Source of the DNA: Dimorphilus gyrociliatus
Lineage: Eukaryota; Annelida; Polychaeta; Dinophilidae
Direction of reading: 5' to 3'
Assembly (NCBI GenBank): GCA_904063045.1
Contig: CAJFCJ010000029.1
Span: 1 to 64,000, forward strand
DNA length: 64,000 nucleotides
Positions 11,434 to 22,568 of the stretch are shown piece by piece. Every line of letters starts with the position of its first letter. Position 1 is the first letter of the stretch. Below the pieces are notes generated by a model. The model did no database searches. It saw only the letters and a program-made list of their open reading frames with translations, and had not been told where the DNA came from. Made by a program: the position numbers and the translations under genes.

Positions 11434-12686
11434 ATGGGAAGTTTAGCAACAAAATTTAGAGAAGAAGGCAGTAAAGTTTCTCCCAGTACTCATCCGAGAA
11501 GTCCAGAATGGATCACAGTACATAGCCGGGCTTGCAATTGTTTGTGACATTATTTATGAAAGTTTTACAAGTAGTTAATTACCTAAATTAAAAAACTTTT
11601 TGTTTGTGAACAGTGGCTGTTGTTGAGGTTGAAAGATTGTGGATGAGATTTCAGCAATTAGGATGTACCGAAAATGGCGTTTTACCTCGACAAGCTATAG
11701 AAAGACTAAACTTAAAAGATGATTTATTGGCAACAAATGTACACAAACACTTTTACATTTTGCACTAACAGCTTTTCATCTTAGTTTTTGAATCTAGGTC
11801 TTGAAATCTCTGCAAACAGCCTATTCTGAAAATGAAATGATTACTTTTCATGCATTCTTACTAATGAATCTCTGGGTTGTTGAGTGCTGCGATGTAGAGA
11901 AATTTAAATTTGATGCTTTGTTAAGAGCTATCTTCACTTTATTCAACAACTCAGATCCAGTTGATAAAGATACATTAATTACTGTTTTGCGAAGTGTTTA
12001 TCCTCATGAGGATGAAAAAGAAGTAAAAAGAAGCGCCGAAACATTTATGTTGTTTTTAGATCCTGAGAATACAGGTAGATTAAGCAAACTTCACCCTATT
12101 AATTATTTTACTAGCATATTCAATATGTGTATAAATATTGTAATATTTTAAACACAGGATATATCGAACAAGATGCTTTCGTTAGCTGGGGAAAAAATTT
12201 GCCTGTGGAAACACTTCAAAATATTTTTATTTATCATATAATTCCGCCAGAAGTTTTAGATCGTGCCAATTTGGAGTTTGAAAGGGAAAACCCTCATGTA
12301 TTTACCTTAATAACGAAATACTATTGGCAATGCTGATAAATTGATAATTTTAAATATTTCTCTCACAGAATACTAATAGAGGTGGACCAACGCCGTCTCC
12401 ACGTGCACCTTCTACACGTCCTTCCCTTTCTGAACAGCCCACTGACTCAGTTCTTCAACAAGTTGCTGATAAAGCGTCAAGACGAGATTGGCGATTACTG
12501 CTAAATAGCTTAAACTATACAGACGATGAAGTATCAGAATACCAACAAAGATATTCACACGATCGTACGGAAATGATTTATAAAATGTTAATCAACTGGA
12601 GAAATAAAGACAGTAAAACAACTTCCGATTTACATAATGTTCTAAGGTCGTGTGGAATGGGAGATTTTATCTCCGTTCTAATGTAG
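11434..12686 (+). CDS. EF-hand-like plus death-domain protein
   Basis: Predicted 321 aa. Exons: 11434-11539, 11614-11738, 11798-12074, 12158-12297, 12369-12686. The N-terminus starts MGSLATKF, a possible N-myristoylation context. Residues about 36-190 resemble a calcineurin-B/CIB-like helical EF-hand array (VERLWMRFQQL; FLLMNLWVV; ETFMLFLDPENTGYIEQDAF). The one recognisable loop (D-P-E-N-T-G-Y-I-E-Q-D-A) lacks the position-12 acid, so calcium binding is doubtful. A Pro/Ser-rich linker leads to a C-terminal death-fold domain of about 80 residues (ADKASRRDWRLLLNSLNYT, an EMIYKMLINW helix, and a final helix to FISVLM). No kinase, NACHT or TIR domain is attached. The exon 1 donor (GTTTGT at 11540) is the weakest site; it is chosen because phase and acceptor then agree. 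No orthologue is named. Confidence 0.76.
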
Positions 12687-12888
12687 TAATTTTAATTTAT
12701 CTTTATAAAAAAACACTAGTTCCGTCCAATTTACGAAACTTTACTCCTTTTGTTATCATTTCTATTTTTTTTATAATAAATGATTTGTGTATTATTTCTA
12801 AGATAGACGTGAATTCAAATGCAAAAGGATTATATCAATAATATACAAGTGTAACAATTTTTTTGAAAGAAGATAGCAAAGAAATGGA

Positions 12889-13350
12889 TTATTTAATATA
12901 TTGTCTCCAAAGTTTACTATGTAGCCTTTCCGAAGGCCAATCTGAGGCAATAATAAAATCAGGTGTAATTAACGGTAATTTTCTTACTTCTCTTCTAGGT
13001 GTAAAATCCATAGATTTTGTATAATCGCTATAAGTTGTCAGAGGTTTGATATTTGGTAATTTTAAACCTTCCTTCTCTGCCTCGGGTAGTTGTGTTCCTT
13101 TGTTTTCTCTTAACGTTCCCTTCGATTTAGGGAATAGATTTCTGTTTAGGTGATTACGATCTATCTAAATTCATTAAGTAATGTTTAATAAAACTTACCT
13201 ATATCCGTGTCTTTGCCTGTAAAATACATCCTTAAAAGCCATGGCTTTGGTGAAAATTTCTTCAAGTTTTCAATCTGCTCTCTTAAGTTTGATTGAGTCC
13301 TTAACTCTCTATTGAGTAGGCGGATTGGCAATATAAAGTATTCTGAACTC
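12889..13350 (-). CDS. Unrecognised gene, 3' part (two exons resolved)
   Basis: Two exons on the minus strand: 13350-13199 (upstream limit uncertain; open to about 13430) and 13160-12889, ending in TAA. The join is phase 1 and gives ...MYFTGKDTDIDRNHLNRN.... The C-terminus is polar, with proline and tyrosine spaced through it (KPLTTYSDYTKS; FTPRREVRKL; ASDWPSERLHSKLW). There is no membrane segment. The spacing of P, Y and R/K is reminiscent of small microtubule-inner or axonemal proteins, but I recognise no family. No in-frame ATG is found before residue MYF, so one or more 5' exons should lie upstream on the minus strand (13351-13980). It converges on the death-domain gene (AATAAA for that gene at 12775). 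Confidence 0.6.
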
Positions 13351-13983
13351 CTTGTAAATAAGCGGGAAGAACAACTGTTGTCCCTTTTGTGGACAGGTAT
13401 AATCGAAAGGCTGACGTATAATTACTTTCTGCAACAATAAGCGTCTGGATTAGGGGGTAAATCTATAATGGCAATGGTTTAATTAAAGTTTTTCGATCGT
13501 TCAAACTTGAGCTAGGCCTATGTTTGTCTTTGATATAAGTAACTCTAAGATCAGCGATTTAAGTCAGGAAATTATATATTTTGCTCATAATAATTATCCA
13601 CGCCTGATTAGTCTACCATTCAATTTTTTTGCAAAGAGAACATTCATTAGAATTATCTATTTCTTGGAAACGAGAAATGCTTTTAAAAGAGATATAGTTT
13701 CAAGGTGAATTAGAGGTCGAAAGATAATATAATCTGGTTTATATGTAGCTAAATGTCAATGTCCTACCGACATTTCAGTCTTTCATTAACTAAGAAAATT
13801 GGTTAGCGAAAGATGAAACGAATTATTTCACAACTTTAACTTTACTCTGATAACAGAGAGGGCGACACTTGTTACTACATAGTAAAGTCATCTAGTGACA
13901 AATGGTATAGTTGAAGGTCACGGTCAACGTGGCGTATCCTCCTATGTAAGAAGTAAATAAACGTAGTCATTACAATATTAATC

Positions 13984-14960
13984 ATGAGCTGGAATAATAG
14001 AGATTTGGACGACCAATTTGGTAGACCTGTCTATCCTACCAAAAGTGATGAACCAGAAGAAGAACGAGTGTGTGGATGGGGAGAAGGTACTGCTCAGCAA
14101 CAGATAGAGGGTTCAATGACTAGACAATTAAATTCAACAAAGCAATCCTTAAGACTGATAGCTCAATCAGAGGAAATAGGTATTACTGCTGCCCAAGAAT
14201 TAGATCAGCAAGGAGAGCAATTAGACAATATTGAGAAAAATCTAGATAAAGTGAATACTGATGTCAGAGCTACTCAAAAGCATTTAGATAGTATTAAGAG
14301 CGTTTTTGGTGGTTTGAAAAACTGGTTTACTGGAGCTAATAAGACGGCTGAAGAAGAAAGAAAAAAAACGGAAGAAGCTTCACGTCAACGTCTGGAGCGA
14401 AAACGCGAAGAAGAAAGCAAATTGCAGAAGGTTATAAATGAAAATCAACGTATATCAACTCAACAGCGTCAAACAAATATGAATATGAATGATAACATCT
14501 TCGATCAATCAAATCCAATGGCGAAGCACGAAGCAGTTTTAAATGAAAATTTAGGTAAAAATTTGTATAGAATTATAAGAGAGAAGATAATACTCATTAT
14601 GCTGGATTTGTTTTGGTTCTCTTTTTTATTTAAATGTAGTTAGCTTGACGCTACGGCTTCTGTTTTACAGAAGCTTCCAGTATAGTTACAATATTGTCAT
14701 TTTGAACAGTTATTTACATATTTATTTACGGTTAATCTACATACAATGTTTCAATTTACATCGCTTAACCTTACTATTTATCTTTCTTTTCAACAGACTT
14801 AATGCAAGGTGGAATTTCTCGTTTGAAAAATTTATCCTTAGGTCTACAAAATGAAATTGATAGTCAGAATGATCAGCTGGAATCAATAACCTCAAAGGCC
14901 GAAAGAGCTGATACAAGAATAAGAGATCAGAATAGGCAAATGGGGCAGATATTAAAATAA
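13984..14960 (+). CDS. SNAP29: SNAP29-like Qbc SNARE
   Basis: Qbc-SNARE for intracellular membrane fusion, including autophagosome-lysosome fusion with syntaxin 17. Predicted 244 aa (human 258). Exons: 13984-14554 and 14797-14960. SNARE motif 1 spans residues about 35-110 and ends IKSVFGGLKNWF, which matches IKSVFGGLVNYF of SNAP29. SNARE motif 2 is in the C-terminus (GISRLKNLSLGLQNEID ... GQILK). Zero-layer glutamines are expected at NIEKN/DQQGEQ and NDQLESI. The linker lacks the palmitoylated cysteine cluster of SNAP25 and SNAP23, as in SNAP29. Between the motifs is a charged E/K/R- and Q-rich stretch. The N-terminus lacks an obvious NPF motif. A SNAP47-type protein is excluded by size. Confidence 0.93.
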
Positions 14961-16373
14961 AAGAATCACTTTATGTTTCTATTTTTTATTTGCAATTAAT
15001 TTTTTTCTTCTATTTTTCTCTTTTCTCACTTAAAAACAAGAAAAGAAAAGGATAGAAGATACTTACTATAGTATTTAAACAATTCGTTATAGTTTCTTTC
15101 CAATAATTCCAGGTTATCTTTTTGATTTAATACTTAACTAACTATATACGGTAGATATTAAAATATACAGTATGTATTTACTATTACTGCAATCGTTTTG
15201 TTCAAAGTTTGTTTATTATTATCTAATAAAATTATAATGTAATTGTTTTTATTTAATTACAACAGTATCATTATTAGTTTTTGAAGTAAAACACTTACAT
15301 ACATATATATCCGAAAGGTGGCGCTGGGTGTCATATAAAACGTAAGACAAAAAAATCATTTTTTAACTCAAGTGGTAAATTGGAAATTGCTACAAATGTG
15401 ATGAAGAAGTTGTAAAGGGCAGGTGCAAAAATACGATTAACTTAACTTTTAGCTGTCAAAAGTTACATAAAATGTAACTTTTCCATTACTTAAGACACGT
15501 TTAATATATTAAAATAATAAAGTATTTTTTGATATCAATCATTATAATTACTTTTTAAATCTACAGTTTAAGTTTTACAATATCATATTATCGCTCCTTT
15601 GCATTCCTTTCTGTTGATTATGTTACGCCCCACCACCCATGAATTGGCGACTTCAATGTGCCAGTCGGCGTTGAGGAAAAGGCCGAAAAATTCGCACGCC
15701 TATTATATTAACCGGCCCACGAAGCTGGAGAAAACTAGTGATCGATTTAACAATCATACTGGATTCCTAAGTTTTCCAATCAGGTTTGTACATGGTTGCC
15801 TTATTGTTTTTTAACGGGTTTTATAATTTGCATTTAATTACGTTACGTAAGAGTCGATGATAAGCCCACCGGCATTTTAGATAGGAATGTAAAAGGTATT
15901 AAAGGAATTACAATCAATGTCTAGTCGGTCTATTTTAGTCTTGCAATTGTACTGAGCTTCACCTACTAAAGACGACTCTCTGTTGGCTATCATGTTTTCT
16001 AGGTCAATTTTAAAACTTATTAAAAGCAATATTCAAGAAGGTATTGCTACTTATATGTAAATATATAAATAAATTTGTACCTAGGACATTTTAATGCAAG
16101 CACACATGTTCGGTACGGGTCACGTGACGTTCAATAATTAAGCGGCGTTCAATACAATCGAGTATTGACTGGCAAACTGGAATGCAGTAATGGCCAACTG
16201 CAACTAGCACGTGCAGCTCGCGCTGCAAGAAGCTTCGTTTTGATTAGTTTATTAATTAGCTTTTTTTGGATATATTTTCAACTTACGAAAAAGAATATTT
16301 CTAACATTGGATTTTAGTTGATAGGAGATAAATACTGCTCGAATGTTCAATTTTTTAAAAATTCAGTAAGTAA

Positions 16374-16374
16374 A

Positions 16375-16406
<32 letters not shown>

Positions 16407-16414
16407 CGAGAGAG
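16374..16414. repeat. (AG)n microsatellite
   Basis: AG dinucleotide repeat with a few interruptions (AAAG, GCGAG). Confidence 0.95.
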
Positions 16415-18178
16415 AATAGTCTGTGTTAAAGGGATACTATCGATTAGCAAATTTTTGTAGAAAGAATCAAAGTCAAGGTTATGAATAATCTGAATGTTCT
16501 TAATAGGTATATTGAATATCTAGTATTATATCTAAGTGATATTTGTTAGGTCATAAGTAAAAGATTTACACTATAAGAACCTATATGTATCTTATATATC
16601 TATATATCTATATTTATATACCTTACACTGTATATATATATAGATAGAAAAAAAGAAAGGTTGTGCAATGAATCACTCATTGTTTTCCCTATTATTAACT
16701 ATATAGATTGGTTAGAGGGGAATTTACCGTTATTTTTTTCCCCATCTTTATTCAATTTTTTTTTCGCAAACTGTTTTCAAAATTATTTGTATATTTCATT
16801 GATTTTTTTTTCCGAGTGTAATCGTAAGATTAATAGATTAGGGACTTTTTCTTAAAATCTTACGAACGTGTTTGGACTAAGCATACATTCAAACCGAATA
16901 TAGACGATTTAAAAAGCTTTTGAATAGAAATTTAGTTTAGATTACGTTCCAATTCAATATACATTTTTTGTTGATTCTATTTTGTAATTGACTTGTTAAG
17001 TAAATTTAACAAACTATTTAAAAATCAACGAGTATATTTCTTACTTTTTTTCTCTGCCATTAGTTGGATTTTTACGCTCTTAACCTTACTTATTTATTGA
17101 ATTTTCACCAAAGAATATCGACTTAAAACTTCTGTCAAGTGCCAGTCGATACAAAGTAATTTTTCAACCTATAAATTAAAATTTATCTAAATACCATTCT
17201 TTCTTAATAATCCCATTTTGTTTATGAAAATTTTACTAAATGTACAATATCTGTATCAAATATACCAATGATTTATATTGTTCAACACTTAGCGTAGGTG
17301 GAAATGGTAGAGGAAGTCACGAAATATTTTTGACAGTATTTTACAAAAAACACATGATCAATAGTTTATTATTTCAATTCTATCTTCGAAAGTAAACTCC
17401 GATTAATAATCATAACAAGAGTAATAAAACATTTTCAATTTTTTTATAGTCATTGCTTTTAATAGCAAGAGAGAGCGAGAGAGAGAAAGGGTACTGTAGA
17501 GGTAGGCAAGTTATGCAGTTACAAAAGAACAACATCTGACCTTTGACCTTAAGGTTTCTGAAAAGGAAACATACCGAAAGTAAATAACATATTGTATCAA
17601 AATATATTTTATATGTACAATACAATTTTACTCTAGAAAAAAAGCTATTTTTAGAATATGATCGTTATTTTAAAATGTATATATAAATAATTACTATATT
17701 AAATCAGTTGAAATAAAAAAAAAATTTTTTTAAGGTCATTCAATATTCAAAAATGGTCCATTAGTCACATTTCAGCGTTTAACTATCTATTATTCACAAG
17801 AATATGTATGACTTTCCGCTTCTAGTTCATTCTCTGTCTTACTTATTAAAAAATTATCAATGATCTAGCCCTATTTATAACGGAACTGTCACTTTTTAAT
17901 AATGAACTAGATATAGAATAGTCCTTTAATATTTTAATATTTTCTGATGAATTTACATTGGCAAAAAGGAGGAATCTGGGCTAAATTCATTCATCGCAAT
18001 GCAGAATGCAACTAGGCGTAGAAAATTATTTACTGTATACAACAATAAAAGTAAATGCAAGAATGCGTATTATTATCTCTTTTGATGTTACTAAACAATT
18101 TTTTTTTCATGGTTAGGCCTATGAATTTTTCAGCTGTTTTACCATTGTTGACTTGAATTTTAATCGATAATCTCTCAT

Positions 18179-18230
18179 TACACACACACACATATATATA
18201 TATAAATTTATATATATATATATATATATG
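18179..18230. repeat. Compound (CA)n(TA)n microsatellite
   Basis: CA repeats pass into TA repeats with an AAATTTA interruption, about 300 bp upstream of the cadherin start codon. Confidence 0.95.
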
Positions 18231-18523
18231 AACAAAGTAATTGTTAATGCAATTTATAGCCATCTCTTAGTTTTCTTACTTAATTTAAGCATAATTGCAA
18301 TAATGACAGTAATAAAGAGAGATAATAAGATTACCATTTTTTTTTAACTCCTAAATTATGGGGTAATTTTGTAAATATAGGTAATAAATTCTCTTTTGTT
18401 CAATATGATATAAATCTTGTTTTTCCTATCCTCTCCTCAATATATCTTCTTCTATTTTTCATCCACCTCACCTCTATGGACTAAAAGTTTAGAACAGTTT
18501 GAGGAAGTGCAATAAGTGGAGGG

Positions 18524-21500
18524 ATGTTTTCCCTAAGAATCTCGGTGATCCTGTTACTTTTAGCAGTTCCATCGATAGCTCAAGAACGTTAGTATGCTAA
18601 ATTAAATTTTAGTCTACTCTACGGAACGTCTTATATATTCATGTAATTAAATTATTAGTATGCACCGCCAAAGATGATCCGCGTCTTCGAGTTGAAGTTA
18701 CGGAAGCTAATCAAGCAACTTTTGAACAAAATAGAGATTCTGATGCTTATAAAGCAGAAATCAAAGTTCATGGAATATTAAATGACAACATAAAAATGGA
18801 TCTGAAGCAAAACTCGGGTTCAGTTTTTAATCCTCAAGAGTAAGATAATCCACATATTGATTACCATTTAAATAAATACTTGTATTTGTAAATATACTAA
18901 TTTACCAGATTTTTTACACTGGAAATGGAGGATAATCGTATTATGCTTAAATTGAAGCAAGGATTAGACCGAGAGGTTGATTTTATTCTCTTATTCTCAA
19001 GATAAATTCAATTTATATTAAATTAAGGAATTATATTGATTAAACCATTATTCCAGAGCTACCCTTTGGAGTACTATTTTACAATAGTGTGCACAAAAAT
19101 TACAACAAATGATCAAGGAGTAAGTATTTATCTATTTTAACCTGAATATATTAATTAATTAATTAAGTAGACAAATTAACATAAAAGGCTATATTATTCT
19201 TATTATTACTTGATAAATATTCTTCTTATTGAATAATTCGTAGTGATACTTTTAAAATACTATATACTTCTACGTAGTTCTAGATTTTAACATAGTTTTT
19301 TATTGTTTATTTCTACTAACACTAATGATTTTTCAACTCTCAGTCATCTGTCCGCAAGGTACCAAAATAAAATAGATTTGCTATAAAAAACAGTTTATTG
19401 CATCATATCAAAAGAAAACCAATAAGCCTATTCTTTTCCTTCTGCTTGAACTATTTCCTACTTCGTTGCTTATATTTCTATCTCTAGTTTGTAGTAATTT
19501 GCCGTTACTGTGTTATCTTTTTTGTTTTTTGTGCTTTTTATCTTTTCTTCCCTTCTAATATTTTCCTTATTCTAAATGAAAGCTTAAAATAATAATTGAA
19601 CAAGTTTCACTCAAGCGGGCTGCTTTGATCCCAATGAAAAACACGAGAGCTAACCTGAACTGATTATTTTTCCATATTTTTTCCTTTCATCCCTTTCCCT
19701 CGTTTATTTTTAATCTGAAAAGTTCATTTCATTTCTTAAATCTCAACAAAAATTCAACTTTACTAATAGTCATTTTTTTTTTCTTTTTTTTTCTCTTTAC
19801 CAATTTCTAGGTAAACTTGAATGTTTCTCTGAGAATAAGAGATGTTAATGATAATGCTCCTCGTTTTTTGGACGCCAACTATAATGTAAAAATAGAAGAA
19901 GTCAGTAATTTTCTTTAACGCAAGGAAAGGCATTAGTTGTTTATTTTTAATTTATTTATAAATCCTAGATTGTACCAGTGGACTATACTGTATTAGAAGT
20001 TGCTGCTAAGGATAAAGATTCCGGTAAAAATGGCGAAATTACGTACAATATTGAACCTGCATTAAATGTTAGGAATGACGGAAAAGATCACTTTAAGATT
20101 TTATCTTCTGGAATAATTAAAGTAGCCAAAGCATTGGATTATGAGGCTTTAGCAATTACTGGCGATCGTAGTTTCTATTTAAATGTCTCTGCATCGGATA
20201 ATTCGGATACTTCGAAATTAACAAGCTATCAAACTGTTCGTATTCAAATAGAGGACAGTGACGATCTGGGACCTGTCTTCATCGCCTCAGGATGTGTTCA
20301 AGTAGACGCAGTCTGCATTGATGTCAAGTATACAATAACTCTTGAGAGTGGAGTTCTCAGACCAAATTTAAACGTTCGTCCTAATTCTATTCGAGCAATA
20401 GATAGAGATAGGGGAATAGCGAATAAAATCACTTATAAATTTGTGGCCGGTGAACCGTCGATTTATAATAACTTTTTTGAAATTTCATCTGATGGAACAG
20501 TTACCCAAAAGAAGGCAGTTGACAGAATAACAGACTTCAAAGAAGCCACTATAACAATTCTTGCCCAAGAAATTTCAATTGAAAAACGATTTGAAACTGC
20601 TGTTTTACATATAGTTGTCAACCAGAAGAATGATTTTGCACCAGTAATTAAGAGTGTCGACGATAAAACTACTGCTTATATTAGAGAAAACTCTGATGTC
20701 GGAAGCTTTCTTATGGATGATCAGGGTAAAGCTTTCAAGATAGAGGTTAGCGATCCCGATCAAGTTGAAGGAGATAGTGCTACAAAATTTAGTTTGAATG
20801 TAATAGATACTGGAATAGTGGGTATTACTGATGAAGGATATCTAAGACTTCAACAACAAGTTGACTTTGAACAACTACCCGATGCCATAAGTTTTAGAGT
20901 TCAAGCCAGGGAGTTAAATGTTCCAAATGGAAAAACGACTCTTGAATCATTCAGCATAAAAGTTGTTGATGTTAATGATAACAAACCAAGATTTTCTACA
21001 TCAGATAATCTTGTATTCATTAAAGAAATAGAGAATCCTGAGCCAAGGGTAGTTTATACTGTTAGCGCAAGTGATGTCGATTCTGGAGACTTTGGAAATG
21101 TTACTTATTCTATAACATCTGGAGGTAATGGGAAATTCGAAATCAATAAATACACTGGTGACATATCTCTCATCCGTTCTGTCAAGAGAGAAGAAACCTA
21201 CACTTTATTCATTCAGGCACAAGATAATGCACCCGCAGATGATAGATTGTAATTGATTTTCAATTTTATTAATTCAGATAGCACTGAAATGGTTGTTTTT
21301 TTTAATTTAGATTTGATACAACGTCTGTAGAGTTTAGAATTTTATTCGCAATTAATACGATTCCAAGATTCCCTTCGGAGAAGTACAAAGTAGAAGTGAG
21401 CGAAGCTACTCCAAGAAATACCATAATCTTTACGATCCAAGCTCAAGATCCTGATCCTAACGCTAGGATTAACTATAAAACAAACTTTGAAGATATGTTT

Positions 21501-22568
21501 TCAATTAACAGTCAAACTGGAGAAATTCGACTGAGGAATAGTTTGGACTACGAAAGACTAAGGACCATCCCTGTACGAATAACAGCTACGGACGGGAATA
21601 TAAATGCAGTAAGTTTTATATAAACAAAACTCATCTCTTTCTCATTCTCTGTACATTAAATATTTTATATAACGTAATTCAATCAGCGTTAATCATCGTT
21701 TTTTTATAATTCTAATCAATTTTTTTCCCCCATTTTTTTTTTACTAGACCGCAACAACAACCCTAGTTGTTACCGTGACTGATATTAATGATAATTCACC
21801 TGAGCTAGGAGAGACTGTGAAAGAGCTGTTTGTTGATGAGGGTAAGAGTAATATTATTGTCGACGGTAGAATTTGGGGTAATGACGAAGATGAAGGAGCA
21901 AATGGACAAGTTCGCTACAGAATTGAAAATAACGAATACTTCCGTATTGATGAAAACACAGGAAATATGTATACAAAAACGGCGTTAGATTATGAAACTA
22001 AAAAAATCCATAAGGTCCCTGTCATCCTCATTGATAGAGGAACACCACCAAGATCGTCTGTAGTTTATATAACCGTTAATGTCAACGATCTTGAAGATGA
22101 AATACCAATATTTGATAAGACTAGTTATCAAGCCACTGTAAATGAAAACGATGATAATGCATATGTTGTTACTGTTTTGGTTTGTATTGATATTTTTTTA
22201 CCAAGTTTTCTCAATTATTTATAATAATTTCACTTAACTAAAGGCAAGGGACGCCGATACAAATAAATCGGTAACTTATAAATTCAGCCGTAATGAAAAC
22301 AACCTTTTCAAGATAAATCAAACAAATGGAGAAATTCGAACAGCTGTCAACCTAGATTATGAATTATCACGTCGGCATACAGTTATAGTTTCAACTGAGG
22401 AAGCTGGAAATAACAGAAATTATCTATATTCAGCAACCGTCACTATAAGTGTTTTGGTAAATAATAGGCCTAATAATAATTGATTCTTCGATTGAAGCTT
22501 CAAAGAGATCGATTATACAAATAATTTTTTTTCTTTAAAAGGATCGAAACGATAACGTACCGAAATTT
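18524..22568 (+). other. Cadherin gene part 1: signal peptide and classical EC1-8
   Basis: Exons: 18524-18587, 18659-18839, 18909-18975, 19057-19119, 19811-19900, 19969-21248, 21311-21608, 21748-22179, 22244-22456, 22542-22667 (the last carries the EC8/9 linker). EC1 ends with LDRE and the linker RDVNDNAPRF. Other linkers are DSDDLGPVF, NQKNDFAPVI, DVNDNKPRF, a degenerate one (INTIPRF), DINDNSPEL, NDLEDEIPIF and DRNDNVPKF. L-D-Y-E motifs (the LDRE counterpart) are present in EC6, EC7 and EC8. Intron phases here are mixed, unlike the array that follows. The intron 19120-19810 holds no gene. Confidence 0.88.

Larger units (their letters stand above)
14961..18523. other. Long noncoding region upstream of the giant cadherin gene
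   Basis: 3.56 kb without a supported gene. It contains an (AG)n tract (16374-16414), a shorter GA tract (about 17469-17487), and a (CA)n(TA)n tract (18179-18230). Two CACGTG E-box hexamers lie at 16121-16126 and 16208-16213. A slightly GC-richer patch at about 15620-15720 gives a 71-codon open frame that I do not accept as coding. Any 5' noncoding exon and the promoter of the cadherin gene should be here. Confidence 0.55.

Noticed and set aside
15599-15814. 71-codon plus-strand frame in a slightly GC-richer patch upstream of the cadherin gene
   Set aside because: No domain, no splice partner and no family resemblance. The patch may be regulatory or a relic of an element, but I cannot support a gene.
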